Part shown: one piece after another, positions 41,896 to 50,863 of the stretch
Layout: each line of letters begins with the position of its first letter
Position numbering within the stretch: position 1 is the stretch's first letter
Assembly (NCBI GenBank): GCA_041393775.1
Contig: JAWKJM010000005.1
Coordinates: forward strand, 124,001 to 188,000
DNA: 64,000 bases
From: JADKAV01 sp041393775
Lineage (GTDB): Bacteria; Actinomycetota; Actinomycetes; S36-B12; UBA10799
Direction of reading: 5' to 3'
The notes under the pieces: model-generated
Seen by the model: the letters and a program-made list of their open reading frames with translations, nothing else
Told to the model about the DNA's origin: nothing
Databases searched by the model: none
Translations under genes and position numbers: made by a program

Positions 41896-43386
41896 TCAGC
41901 GCCACGCCTTGGAGCGGTAGCCGGGATCCGGTCCCACGATCCGCTCGGCGGCCAGCCGGCCGCTGATCAGGACCATCGGGACGCCGACCCCGGGTTGCGT
42001 CCCGGATCCGGCGAAGACCACGTTGCGGCCCCAGTGGTTCGACGAGCGGAATGGTCCGGTCTGGAACAGCGAGTGTGCGGCGCTGAACGGGGCCCCCGCC
42101 TCCAGGCCGCGCGCCTCCCAGTCCGCGGGTGTCGTGACGTTCTCGACCTCGATGGCGTCCTCGAAGCCGTGGTAACCGCGTTGCTCCAGCACCTGCAGTG
42201 CACCCTCGCGGAAGGAAGGATTCGGCCACGAGACGTTGCCCCGAGTGTTCGGGGTGATGAACAGGACGTAGTAACTGTGCTTGCCCGCCGGCGCCAGGGA
42301 CGGGTCGGTGTGGGTGGGGTTGGTGACCAGGAAACTGGGATCCGACATGAGTTCGCCGGACAGCACTTCGTCGAACGATTTCTGCCAGGCCCGCCCGAAG
42401 TGGATGTTGTGATGGACCGTCTTCGAGTACTCCGCGGACGAACCCGCCAGCATCAGCCAACAACTCGGTGAGTAGTGCAGTCTCTCCAGTCGGGTGCCGT
42501 CCTGACCCAGCAGGTCCCGGTATGCGATCGGCAGATCCGGGTTGAGGACCACCGCGTCGGCAGGGAAGCGGACTCCGTCGGTGGTTGTCACGGCAGTGGC
42601 CCGGTCGCCCACGGTCTCGACGGAGTCGACAGTGACCCCGTATTCGATGGTCACCCCGTGCTTGACGGCGGCGTCGGCCATCGCCTGGGGGAGAGCATGC
42701 ATCCCGCCCTTGGGCAGGTACACACCGGCCACGGCATCCATGTACGAGATGACGCTGTACAGGGCGAGCGCCTTGTACGGGGACAGACCGGCGTACATGG
42801 CCTGGAACGAGAACAGGCGTCGGGTCCGGGAATCCTTCAGGAACGAATTGACTCTGGGCTGCAGCCGGCCAAAACCTCCGCGCGCAGCGAGTCTGAGGAG
42901 GCTCCCGGTCACCAGGTCCAGCGGGCTGTCGAGATTCCGGTCGATGAAGTCGCGGATCTCCAGGGCGTAGAGCCCGGCAACGTAGTCGACGAATCGGCGA
43001 TACCCCCCGGCCTCAGCGGCACCCAACTTCGATTCGATCTCCACGGCCATCCGGTCCGGGTCATCGAAGACATCGAGCGTGGAGCCGTCGGGATAGAAGC
43101 CGCGATAGGCGGGATCCAGCGCAACCAGGTCCAGCCAGTCCCGGTAGTCCTCACCGATCGAGGAGAACGCGTCGTCGATCAGGTCCGGCATCGTGAGCAC
43201 GGTGGGCCCAGTGTCGAAGGAGTATCCCTCGATCTCGAGGCGGCCCGCCCGCCCGCCCGGCCGCGGCTCACGCTCAAGGAGTGTCACCTGCCTGCCTGCG
43301 CCCGCCAGGCGCATGGCGGCGGAGAGCCCCGCGAGTCCGGCACCGACCACCACGACCCGGTCGGTGCGACCGGCCACGGTGAACAT
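41896..43386 (-). CDS. crtI: Phytoene desaturase (CrtI family)
   Basis: A FAD-dependent desaturase that converts phytoene stepwise to lycopene or neurosporene. It has 496 residues. The dinucleotide-binding motif VVVVGAGLAGLSAAMRLAGAG opens the protein (read in parts), followed by GGRAGRLEIEGYSFDTGP. The C-terminal family signature GSGTQPGVGVPMVLISGRLAAERI is present in parts near 465-488. Its start at 43386 overlaps the crtE stop by one base, so crtE-crtI form one operon. The number of desaturations cannot be inferred from sequence. Confidence 0.93.
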   Translation of the reverse strand: MFTVAGRTDRVVVVGAGLAGLSAAMRLAGAGRQVTLLEREPRPGGRAGRLEIEGYSFDTGPTVLTMPDLIDDAFSSIGEDYRDWLDLVALDPAYRGFYPDGSTLDVFDDPDRMAVEIESKLGAAEAGGYRRFVDYVAGLYALEIRDFIDRNLDSPLDLVTGSLLRLAARGGFGRLQPRVNSFLKDSRTRRLFSFQAMYAGLSPYKALALYSVISYMDAVAGVYLPKGGMHALPQAMADAAVKHGVTIEYGVTVDSVETVGDRATAVTTTDGVRFPADAVVLNPDLPIAYRDLLGQDGTRLERLHYSPSCWLMLAGSSAEYSKTVHHNIHFGRAWQKSFDEVLSGELMSDPSFLVTNPTHTDPSLAPAGKHSYYVLFITPNTRGNVSWPNPSFREGALQVLEQRGYHGFEDAIEVENVTTPADWEARGLEAGAPFSAAHSLFQTGPFRSSNHWGRNVVFAGSGTQPGVGVPMVLISGRLAAERIVGPDPGYRSKAWR

Positions 43387-44465
43387 CAGGCGGACCGTTG
43401 GGTGGCCAGCACGATCAACCGCTCGAACGACTGCCGTGTCACGGGGTCGAGGTTCATCGACGACACAACTTCGGAGGACTGCTCGAACCTTTCGTCGATC
43501 ATCGCCTCGACCGCCGATCGGGCGCCGGTGTCGGCGATCACCTGGCGCAGGCTCTCAACCGTGGCCGCGGTGATGGCCGGGTCGCCGAGGTGGCGGCGGA
43601 GGAGGTCCTGCTGCAGCGGATCGGCGTTGGCCCACGCGATGGCGACCAGCGCCGTGCGCTTGCCCTCACGCAGGTCGTCACCGGCCGGCTTGCCCGTCTC
43701 CTGCGGGTCACCGAACACGCCGAGCAGGTCGTCGCGTAGCTGGAACGCCTCGCCCAGGGGGACGCCGAACGCGCTCAGCGATGCCAGGTGCTCGGAGTTT
43801 GCGCCAGCGGCAGCGGCCCCGATGTGCAGCGGTCGTTCGACGGTGTATTTGGATGATTTGTACCGGGCCACCTTGAGAGCGCTGTCCAGGTCGAATTGCC
43901 CCCGGACCTGTTCGAGGAGGTCCAAGTACTGCCCGGCCATGAGCTCGGTGCGCATCTCGTCGAAGATCGGTTTGGCCGCCGCGCGGGAGTCGTCGCTGAG
44001 GCCGCTGGCCATGAACATCTGGTCCGACCAGCTCAGGCAGAGGTCGCCCAGCAGGATCGCCGAGCCGACCCCGAAGTCCTCCGACGACCCCAGGTAGCCC
44101 CGGGAGCGGTGCATGGAGGCGAGCCTGCGGTGTGCGGCCGGTTTGCCGCGCCGGGTGTCGGAACCGTCCATCACGTCGTCGTGGATCAGGGCGCACGCCT
44201 GCAGGAGTTCAAGCGCGGCCGCAGCAGTCAGAATCGGGCCGTCGACGCTGCCACCGGCACTGCGCCAGCCCCAGTAGGCGAACGTGGGGCGCAGTCGCTT
44301 CCCGCCGTCGAGCAGGTCTTCCAAAGCGTCGAGCAGGGGTAGCAGGTCGGCGCTGATGCCGATGAGCACCGCCACCTGTTCGCGCATGAAGTCCGAGACG
44401 ATCGTGCCGAACTCGCAGCGCAAGGCGTGCAGCGCACCGTCGATGTCGGAGGTCGTCTCGGGCAT
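43386..44465 (-). CDS. crtE: Geranylgeranyl/polyprenyl diphosphate synthase
   Basis: A trans-prenyl synthase of 359 residues that makes the C20 (or similar) diphosphate used by phytoene synthase. The first aspartate-rich motif is in LIHDDVMDGSDTRRG (about 92-106) and the second in LRDDLLGVFGDP (about 242-253). The N-terminal GGKRLRPTFAYWG is also typical. It resembles IdsA-type actinobacterial enzymes. It is translationally adjacent to crtI and divergent from metF, as idsA2 is next to metF in mycobacteria. Chain length is not certain. Confidence 0.92.
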   Translation of the reverse strand: MPETTSDIDGALHALRCEFGTIVSDFMREQVAVLIGISADLLPLLDALEDLLDGGKRLRPTFAYWGWRSAGGSVDGPILTAAAALELLQACALIHDDVMDGSDTRRGKPAAHRRLASMHRSRGYLGSSEDFGVGSAILLGDLCLSWSDQMFMASGLSDDSRAAAKPIFDEMRTELMAGQYLDLLEQVRGQFDLDSALKVARYKSSKYTVERPLHIGAAAAGANSEHLASLSAFGVPLGEAFQLRDDLLGVFGDPQETGKPAGDDLREGKRTALVAIAWANADPLQQDLLRRHLGDPAITAATVESLRQVIADTGARSAVEAMIDERFEQSSEVVSSMNLDPVTRQSFERLIVLATQRSA

Positions 44466-44536
44466 GTGACCAATCTACGCACGACGTGGAGCACCGGCAT
44501 CCGGGCCGTGGGTGACGACCACCTAGAATCCATCGC

Positions 44537-45424
44537 ATGCCCGCGACCCGATCCTCCGTCAGGGAGCACATCGATTCCGGTGGCAGATCCTTCTCGTTCG
44601 AGTTCTTCCCACCGAAGACCGAGGAAGGCACCCGGCATCTGTGGGATGCCATTCGCCGGTTGGAACCGCTGCACCCCGCGCTGGTCTCGGTCACCTACGG
44701 CGCAGGTGGCACAACCCGGGACCGGACCGTGGCGATCACCCAGCAGATCGCACAGGAGACCACCCTGACACCGATGGGCCACCTGACGTGTGTGGGCTCC
44801 ACGGTGGCCCAACTGCGGGCGGTGATCGCGGCCTACGCCGACGCTGGTGTTCACCACGTCCTGGCCCTGCGCGGTGACCCGCCGGGAGGCCCGCAAGCCG
44901 AGTGGACCTCTACCCCCGGCGGCCTCGAACATGCTGATGAGTTGGTGGAACTGGTGGCGAGGCTCGGCGATTTCAGTGTCGGGGTGGCGGCGTTCCCGGA
45001 TGTCCACCCCGGCTCGCCGTCGCTGGAGTTCGACGTGCAGGTGCTCAAGGCCAAGCAGGCCCGTGGTGCCGATTTCGCCATGACGCAGTTCTTCTTCACC
45101 GCCGAAACGTACTTCCGGCTCGTGGAGGCCGCCGAGGCCGCCGGAGTCACCATGCCGATCATCCCGGGGATCATGCCCGTCACGAACGTGAGGCAGTTGC
45201 AGCGTTTCGCGCAATTGTCGGGGACCGCGCTGCCCGCTACGATGATCGATCGGTTCGAGCGGCTGGCCGGCGACCCGCAGGCCGTGGTCGAGGCCGGCGT
45301 CGAGCAGGCGGCCGGCTTGTGCTCCGAACTCCTGGAGGGGGGCGCGCCGGGGCTGCATTTCTACACTCTCAACCGTTCGTTCTCCACCCTCCGCGTCTAC
45401 CGGGACCTAGGCTTGACGGTGTGA
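44537..45424 (+). CDS. metF: 5,10-methylenetetrahydrofolate reductase
   Basis: Reduces methylene-THF to methyl-THF for methionine synthesis. It has 295 residues. Conserved elements are FSFEFFPPKTEEGT (about 16-29), SVTYGAGGTTRDRT (about 52-65), the FAD-contact region HVLALRGDPPGG (about 110-121), and FAMTQFFFTAETYFRL (about 179-194). It is the first gene of a pair: the next gene starts within its stop codon. The order next to the prenyl synthase gene is the same as in mycobacteria (Rv2172c/Rv2173). Confidence 0.95.
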   Translation: MPATRSSVREHIDSGGRSFSFEFFPPKTEEGTRHLWDAIRRLEPLHPALVSVTYGAGGTTRDRTVAITQQIAQETTLTPMGHLTCVGSTVAQLRAVIAAYADAGVHHVLALRGDPPGGPQAEWTSTPGGLEHADELVELVARLGDFSVGVAAFPDVHPGSPSLEFDVQVLKAKQARGADFAMTQFFFTAETYFRLVEAAEAAGVTMPIIPGIMPVTNVRQLQRFAQLSGTALPATMIDRFERLAGDPQAVVEAGVEQAAGLCSELLEGGAPGLHFYTLNRSFSTLRVYRDLGLTV

Positions 45425-46068
45425 CTCGCGGCGAGTACTTCGAGCGGTGGGCCGCACTGCACGGGGGATTGGACCCCCGGACCTCCATCCCGGTGCAGGC
45501 CTGGTTGACGGTCACATTCGGACTCGCCAAACCGCTGGCCGCCATCCGCCTGTCCCCGAACGCGGTGACGCTACTCGGCATGCTGGTCGCGGTGAGCGTG
45601 CCGTACTGGGTGCACACCGGGCACCTGTTCGTTGCCGGAGCAGTCGCCCTGGCGGCGGGGATCATCGACAATCTCGATGGGGCTGTTGCGATCCTGACCG
45701 GACGTTCCTCCGACTTCGGATACGTTCTGGACAGCGTCGCCGACCGCGTCGGGGATGCCGCGTTACTGGTGGGGCTGGGGCTGGCGGCGACGAATCCGTG
45801 GCCGGCCGTGGCGGCGGCGTTCCTGGGCTTCCTGCAGGAGTACACGCGGGCCCGCGCGGCGGGCGTGGGGTTCACCGAGATCGGTGTGATCAGCCTCTCC
45901 GAACGTCCCACGCGGGTTCTCATAGCGGGGATGTTCCTGCTCGCTGCCGCCAGTCAGGGTCAGGTGTGGGCCCAGATCGGTGGGTGGCTCGCGCTGGCGG
46001 TGGCCATCTTCGGTTTCAGTCAGGTGATGTGGGCCATCCGCAGCCGATTGGACGATGACCGCCGTTGA
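45421..46068 (+). CDS. CDP-alcohol phosphatidyltransferase family membrane protein
   Basis: A 215-residue membrane protein with about six helices. The family motif D-x2-D-G-x2-A-R-x8-G-x3-D-x3-D is largely kept in IIDNLDGAVAIL...DFGYVLDSVADR (about 80-108), but the arginine after A is isoleucine. The four aspartates needed for metal and catalysis are present. It joins a CDP-linked group to an alcohol; the alcohol cannot be told. The start is GTG at 45421, overlapping the metF stop. A longer open frame upstream lies within metF and is rejected. The 3' end is 48 bases from the end of the convergent desaturase. Confidence 0.85.
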   Translation: MTRGEYFERWAALHGGLDPRTSIPVQAWLTVTFGLAKPLAAIRLSPNAVTLLGMLVAVSVPYWVHTGHLFVAGAVALAAGIIDNLDGAVAILTGRSSDFGYVLDSVADRVGDAALLVGLGLAATNPWPAVAAAFLGFLQEYTRARAAGVGFTEIGVISLSERPTRVLIAGMFLLAAASQGQVWAQIGGWLALAVAIFGFSQVMWAIRSRLDDDRR

Positions 46069-46116
46069 GCCGAGGCGGCTGCCGACTGAGCGGCAACAGG
46101 CTGCTCCTTCGGCCGA

Positions 46117-47589
46117 TCAGGCCCGGCCGATCTGGTCCGCGACGATCTCGGCCCCCATCCCGACCAGCGGGAGGCCACCGCCTGGATGTGCCGACCCGCC
46201 GACCAGGAAGAGCCCCGGCACCGGGCTTCGATTGCTCGGGCGGAGCACGGTGGACAGGCGGCCGTTACTGGACATCCCGTAGATGCTGCCTCCTGGCGAG
46301 GCGGTGTCGCGCTGCAGATCCAGTGGGGTGCGGATCTCGCGGAAGCGGATGCGATCGCGCAGTTCGACGCCGCGTGCAGCCAACACCGCCAGGACGTGGT
46401 CGGCGTAGTCCTCGGCGGACTCCGACCAGTCCATGACCGGGGGTTGCTGGGCGGGGGCGTTGACGAGGATGAACCACGCCTCGCTCGCGTCGGGGCGCAT
46501 AGCCGGGTCATCAGGCACGCAGGCGTACACCGCCGGGTCCGCCACCGGGCGCGGGCGTTTGCTGAACAACTGGTCGAACTCGGCGTCGTAGTTCGCAGGG
46601 AACCACACGTTGTGGTGGCGAATTCCCGGCGTGCGCCCCTCCACGGCCAGCAGGAGCACGAAGCCGGAGAATGATGGTTGCATCTTCGACATCCGGCGCC
46701 GGGGACCGTCGGCCCGGGGGTCCTGCAGCAGGTCGCCGTACACGGTTCGCGCATCCGCGTCGGTCACGACCAGATCGCCAGGCTGCCGCTGTCCGTGCAC
46801 CTGCACGCCCGTGACACCGTTCGGGTCGGTCGTGATGGCCTCCACCCGGGTCCGGAACTCGAAGGTCACGCCCAGATCCAGGCAACGCCGGTGAAGGGCC
46901 AGGGCCAGTGTGTGCAGTCCGCCGCCGACGTGCCAGATGCCGAAGGTCTGCTCGACGAAGGGGATGGTCACCAGCGCGGCGGGAGAACGGCGCGGGTCCG
47001 AACCGGTGTAGGTGGCATAGCGGTCCAGGATCATGCGGGCCCTGGGGTCGCGCAGTGTCGCATCGCCGAGTTGCCGCATGGTCCGCCAGGGTGCCACCGT
47101 GCGCAGGTTCCGGCCGGAGCGGGCCAGTGACAGCAGGTCCCGGTAGCCGTCCAAAGGCCGGCCCAGCACGTTGCTGCGGGTGAGCCCCCAGATGTCTCCG
47201 GCGCGCCGCAACAACGTCCGCCACTCGTGGCCCGCGTCACCGCCGAGTCCGTCCTGCAGCGCGTTCGCGCAGGCGCCGACCCCGGCTCCTGGCACGGTTA
47301 CCGCTGAGCCATCGGCGAAGTGGTACCCGTATGCGGGGTCGACCTCCTGGAGGTCGAGGGAGTCTTCGAGGCTGCGTCCGGTCTTGAGGAACAGGTCCCG
47401 GTACACCGCGGGGAGGGTCAAGGTGCTCGGGCCGAGATCGAATCGGAAGCCGTCACGGGCGTAGCCGGAGTTCTTCCCGCCAGGACCGTCGGCCTGCTCG
47501 TAGACCGTCACGTCGTGACCTTGGGCGGACAGGCGGGCGCTGACCGCCAGTCCACCCATGCCGGCACCGATGACCGCGACCCTCGCCAC
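46117..47589 (-). CDS. Second CrtI-family carotenoid desaturase (CrtD-like)
   Basis: A 490-residue FAD enzyme. It opens VAVIGAGMGGLAVSARLSAQG, then GGKNSGYARDGFRFDLGPS, the CrtI/CrtD dinucleotide region read in parts. The C terminus has GLFLVGGSAHPGGGLPLVGMG, again in parts, which is characteristic of carotenoid desaturases and isomerases. Because crtI is already present at 41896, this paralogue probably acts later, for example as a 3',4'-desaturase (CrtD) after hydration of the end group. CrtO-type ketolase or CrtH-like isomerase activity is an alternative. It is divergent from the VanX-type gene. Confidence 0.82.
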   Translation of the reverse strand: MARVAVIGAGMGGLAVSARLSAQGHDVTVYEQADGPGGKNSGYARDGFRFDLGPSTLTLPAVYRDLFLKTGRSLEDSLDLQEVDPAYGYHFADGSAVTVPGAGVGACANALQDGLGGDAGHEWRTLLRRAGDIWGLTRSNVLGRPLDGYRDLLSLARSGRNLRTVAPWRTMRQLGDATLRDPRARMILDRYATYTGSDPRRSPAALVTIPFVEQTFGIWHVGGGLHTLALALHRRCLDLGVTFEFRTRVEAITTDPNGVTGVQVHGQRQPGDLVVTDADARTVYGDLLQDPRADGPRRRMSKMQPSFSGFVLLLAVEGRTPGIRHHNVWFPANYDAEFDQLFSKRPRPVADPAVYACVPDDPAMRPDASEAWFILVNAPAQQPPVMDWSESAEDYADHVLAVLAARGVELRDRIRFREIRTPLDLQRDTASPGGSIYGMSSNGRLSTVLRPSNRSPVPGLFLVGGSAHPGGGLPLVGMGAEIVADQIGRA

Positions 47590-47622
47590 GCCAAAAGGCT
47601 ATCCGCGCGATTGGATGGACAT

Positions 47623-48342
47623 GTGCAGGCCGTCCCGCAGGAACTTCCCGACTACGCCTGGGCGAGTACCGAGCCGCATGCCGCCGGGGTCGTGAGAGGG
47701 GGATGGGCTATCGGGCTGACGCCGATCGCGGACCTCCCGGAGGTGAGCCGATTGCCGGATGCACCGGTCGGCGTGCAGTCAGGTCTCGTACCGGTCGAGC
47801 ACCCCCGGATCCGGGTGCTGGGTGCCTACTGGCATGAGGGGTGGCCGCATGCCGTTCCAGGAGCCTGGTTGCGGCCTGTGGCCTTCGACCGTCTGCTGGA
47901 AGCACTGGCCGGACTGCCGGAGCCGTTCGGGCTGGGGATCTGGGACGCTTGGCGGGACCCGGCTCTGCAGGCGGTGCTGCACGACCGGGTCTACCGGGAT
48001 CCCGGACTGGCTCCCGGATTCGTGGCCTACCCGGATCCCGATCCGCGCCGGTGCCCTCCGCACGCCACCGGAGGCACCGTGGACCTGACCCTCACCTGGC
48101 GCGGATCCGCGCTGTCGATGGGCACCCGGTTCGACGCCTTCGTCCCGCAGGCGGCCGCTGCGGCGCTCGAACCAGACGGGCCCCGGCTGGAGCGCGACCT
48201 ACGCCGCCTGCTCGCTCGTGTCATGGGCGGCGCCGGATTCGTGCAGCACCCCCAGGAGTGGTGGCACTGGGAGTACGGCACCCGGTACTGGTCGGCGGTG
48301 ACCGGGTCTGCGGTCCGGTTCGGTCGTGCCCGCCTCGGCTGA
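47623..48342 (+). CDS. VanX-type D-alanyl-D-alanine dipeptidase (M15D)
   Basis: A zinc dipeptidase of 239 residues. It has the three signature blocks of the VanX/DdpX family: HATGGTVDLTL (zinc His and Asp, about 147-157), SMGTRFDAF (about 165-173), and the catalytic EWWHWEY (about 210-216, Glu and zinc His). It hydrolyses D-Ala-D-Ala, which could serve peptidoglycan turnover; no vanH, vanA or vanRS genes are nearby. The start is set at GTG 47623 with GGATGGA close upstream; a long open frame to 47320 runs antisense to the desaturase and is not used. No signal peptide is seen, so it acts in the cytoplasm. Confidence 0.87.
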   Translation: MQAVPQELPDYAWASTEPHAAGVVRGGWAIGLTPIADLPEVSRLPDAPVGVQSGLVPVEHPRIRVLGAYWHEGWPHAVPGAWLRPVAFDRLLEALAGLPEPFGLGIWDAWRDPALQAVLHDRVYRDPGLAPGFVAYPDPDPRRCPPHATGGTVDLTLTWRGSALSMGTRFDAFVPQAAAAALEPDGPRLERDLRRLLARVMGGAGFVQHPQEWWHWEYGTRYWSAVTGSAVRFGRARLG

Positions 48343-48354
48343 TTGGCCCGGGAG

Positions 48355-49452
48355 TCATCCTGTCGCGCGCCGTGCGCCTCGGTCGAGCGCCCGGCCCCGC
48401 CAGGTGAGACGGCCTCGACGGGCAGCCAGGACCGATCGCGCATATAGGGCGGTCAGGCCGAGGATCGATGCCGGGTGGGCGAAGCCGTCGGCGATCGGCT
48501 GCCTGGTACGGCGCGCCACGGCGACCCGCCCGGCCACGGCCGCCAGGTAGGCGCCGGCCGCCAAAATCCGTGCCGGGCGGTCCCGGCTGGTCAGCGCGAC
48601 GCCGATCGGCACGACGTACAGGAGGCCGAGCAAGCCCACGGTGGCCGGTCCGAATGCGTCGTGCAGGGACTTTGTGTAACCGTCGACGAGGTCGCGCGAC
48701 GATGCATACATCCGGCAGGCGGCGATACTCGTCCCGTCGGCCATCGCCACCTGCAGGCCCGCGGCTTTGAATTGCCGGACAAGGGCAAGGTCCTCCAGGA
48801 CCCGGTCGCGTACGGATGCGTGGCCACCGGCCTCGGCGTACGCCTGCTTGCGAACCGCCATGAACTGGCCGTTGCCCGCGGACAGCATTGGATGCGCGCT
48901 GCGTTCTGCCAGTTCCAAGGGAAGGAAGGTCAGCCAGGACCACTGCAGAAGGGGTTGCACCAGGCGCTGCAGCCACCCGTGGGTGATCTGACGGGGGTAG
49001 GGGCAGACCAGGTCCAGGTGCTCCAGGAGAGCGACTGCGCGCACGGCAGCGTCAGGTGCCAGTTCCACGTCCGCGTCGATGAAGACCAGAGCATCGCCTC
49101 GCGCCGCTTGTGCCAGCCGCTGGCACACCCAAGGCTTGCCGAGCCAGCCGGCGGGCGGCTCCTCCCGTGATCTGATCACCCTCAGACCGGCGGCCTCGAC
49201 CAGGTCGGCCGTCCCATCGCTGGAGTTGTCGTCCAGGACCAGAACCTCCTCGACGCCGATCAGGTTCCGCAGGCTGCGCAGAGTGGGTTCGATGCGGGCT
49301 GTTTCATCGCGGGCCGGCACCAGCACGCTGATCCGGGCGTCGGTGGCGGCGGCTCCCGGCCTGCGCAAATGCCGCAGGTTCACGATGCTCATAGCGGTGG
49401 CCGCCGCGCACATGCCTGCGGTCAGCGCCATCGCGAGGCGCAGGCCCTTCAC
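48355..49452 (-). CDS. GT2 glycosyltransferase, CruG/CrtQ-like (carotenoid glycosyltransferase)
   Basis: A 365-residue family 2 transferase with an N-terminal membrane helix and two or three C-terminal helices. The GT-A core shows ISVLVPARDETARI (about 41), VLVLDDNSSDGTADL (about 69), the metal site FIDADVEL (about 123) and a VLEDLAL acid block (about 217). Its start GTG overlaps the cruF stop by 4 bases. CruF and the GT2 protein CruG occur together in cyanobacteria, where they hydrate and glycosylate myxol-type carotenoids. The pairing here supports a carotenoid glycosyltransferase. The sugar donor is unknown. A longer frame through cruF (to 50223) is rejected. Confidence 0.82.
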   Translation of the reverse strand: MKGLRLAMALTAGMCAAATAMSIVNLRHLRRPGAAATDARISVLVPARDETARIEPTLRSLRNLIGVEEVLVLDDNSSDGTADLVEAAGLRVIRSREEPPAGWLGKPWVCQRLAQAARGDALVFIDADVELAPDAAVRAVALLEHLDLVCPYPRQITHGWLQRLVQPLLQWSWLTFLPLELAERSAHPMLSAGNGQFMAVRKQAYAEAGGHASVRDRVLEDLALVRQFKAAGLQVAMADGTSIAACRMYASSRDLVDGYTKSLHDAFGPATVGLLGLLYVVPIGVALTSRDRPARILAAGAYLAAVAGRVAVARRTRQPIADGFAHPASILGLTALYARSVLAARRGRLTWRGRALDRGARRATG

Positions 49453-50207
49453 CGTCGCCACCAGGCCAGGGCCGCCGGGAGACCCAGGACGGCCATGCCC
49501 ACGCCTCCCACGACCGCGACGCCGGGCCGGCCGAGGAAGACCGCATTCGCAACCACGCCCCCGATCCACATCCAGCCGTACAGCAGCAGGGGTATGCCCA
49601 CATCGACGTTCTTGTGTGGCAATCGGTCGAGCAGCCACATCAGCAAGAGCGAGCCCAGTAACCAACCGGCGTAGTTCTGCAGCGGGATCCCGGAGATGCC
49701 GGGCATCGCGGGCACCGGGGAATCCCAGCGCCAGTAGTCCTCGCCGACCATCTGCGGGTCGAGGAAGAAGTCCCAGGTGGTCAGGCCGACAGCGGCGAGG
49801 GGCACGACCCAGCGGGTGGTAACCGAGCGGGCAAGGATGAGTGCGGGGTAGGCCATCATGAGCCATGCCAGTGGCACGATGGCCGGAACCCCGAACACCT
49901 GCGGCGCAAGCGCGTCGGTGTAGTCGTACGGGCCGAACGGGAAGCCGGTGGTGCGACCCAGCACCTCGATGGCCAGGCCGAAGCCGGCCGCAACGGCGCC
50001 GAAGGTGGCCGTCCACCTGAGACCGAAGTTCAGGTACGCGTGGCACATGCTCGCGGAGGTGAACAGGAGCACGACGATCGTCGTGATCGACTGTCGTTGC
50101 CCGGCGGGCACCAGGATCCAGGCGATCTGCGCCAGGATGCTCGCCGCGGCCAGCGCCAAGGGAAGGATCTGGTGCCGGGCGGCGCGGTCGTCGGTTACGG
50201 TCACCAC
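49449..50207 (-). CDS. cruF: Carotenoid 1,2-hydratase CruF (DUF422 family)
   Basis: A 252-residue membrane protein with about seven helices. The DUF422/CruF signatures are present: EVLGRTTGFPFGPYDYT (about 80-96), GVPAIVPLAW (about 105-114), WDFFLDPQMV (about 144-153) and GIPLQNYAGW (about 172-181). CruF adds water across the 1',2' double bond of an acyclic carotenoid end, distinct from the CrtC hydratase. It sits between the crtA-like gene (7-base overlap) and the cruG-like gene (4-base overlap), so the three form one transcript. The substrate is probably a monocyclic carotenoid made by crtYc/crtYd. Confidence 0.87.
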   Translation of the reverse strand: MVTVTDDRAARHQILPLALAAASILAQIAWILVPAGQRQSITTIVVLLFTSASMCHAYLNFGLRWTATFGAVAAGFGLAIEVLGRTTGFPFGPYDYTDALAPQVFGVPAIVPLAWLMMAYPALILARSVTTRWVVPLAAVGLTTWDFFLDPQMVGEDYWRWDSPVPAMPGISGIPLQNYAGWLLGSLLLMWLLDRLPHKNVDVGIPLLLYGWMWIGGVVANAVFLGRPGVAVVGGVGMAVLGLPAALAWWRR

Positions 50208-50863
50208 GGGCGATCTCCATCAACGTCCAGCACCGCGAACCGGGCGAACAGTTCTTCGGCGTACCACCCGGTCTGCCGGGTCTGATCGATGACGGCCCGG
50301 TGTGCCGGCAACCGGTACGCGAAGTCCGTCATCGCACCCGCATCGCGCCACACGCTGAAGGTCCCCTGCAGGCCGATGGGTGCCTCTCCGATCCCGATCC
50401 GATACAACAGCCCGGGCTGGTGGTCGAGCGTCGACGCTACAGCGGGTACGGCGGCTTGGAAGGTCCGCCACTGGAGCGAACGCACGCGGGCCCGGGTGAT
50501 GGCCGCGACGGGACCCTCCCAAGCGCTCAGCGCCGGATCGGCGGAAAACGGTTCCCGCCCTGACCACCGGCCCTGACTGGAGATGGGTCCCAGAGTGAAG
50601 CGGGTGTGCGATGTCGCCAGTCGCTGCCATCGTCGCAGGACAGGTCGCAGAGCCGCATCCGACGACGTCCAGCAGGTAAGCAGCGCCCACTGCCGTAGAT
50701 CGGCATCCGCGACGGTGAACCTCCGGCCGGCTCCCACTCCCAAGGATTTGTGGAACTCGATCCCGTCCAGCCGCCGCAGGGCCCGGGGGTCACGTGCCAT
50801 CCGCCACAGGGCGCCGCCGATGGCCGACGTGCGCACGGTCCATCGGTCCAGGAAGACAGTCAT
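50201..50863 (-). CDS. crtA: Spheroidene monooxygenase-like protein (CrtA family)
   Basis: A 220-residue protein similar to CrtA, a heme-dependent enzyme that puts a keto group at C-2 of acyclic carotenoids in purple bacteria. The C-terminal block is characteristic: LLYRIGIGEAPIGLQGTFS (about 152-170), FAYRLPAHRAVI (about 181-192) and QTGWYAEELFARFAVL (about 197-212). The N-terminal half is less conserved. It overlaps the deacylase gene upstream and cruF downstream, so it belongs to the carotenoid tailoring operon. This supports a 2-keto product, but the assignment of activity is inferred from family and context. Confidence 0.8.
   Translation of the reverse strand: MTVFLDRWTVRTSAIGGALWRMARDPRALRRLDGIEFHKSLGVGAGRRFTVADADLRQWALLTCWTSSDAALRPVLRRWQRLATSHTRFTLGPISSQGRWSGREPFSADPALSAWEGPVAAITRARVRSLQWRTFQAAVPAVASTLDHQPGLLYRIGIGEAPIGLQGTFSVWRDAGAMTDFAYRLPAHRAVIDQTRQTGWYAEELFARFAVLDVDGDRPW

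Noticed and set aside
47320..47622. N-terminal extension of the VanX-type gene
   Set aside because: It is antisense to the start of the divergent desaturase and has no match to the family.
48355..50223. A 622-codon glycosyltransferase frame
   Set aside because: The first 257 codons are a shadow of cruF; the GT2 protein starts at GTG 49452 with a 4-base overlap.
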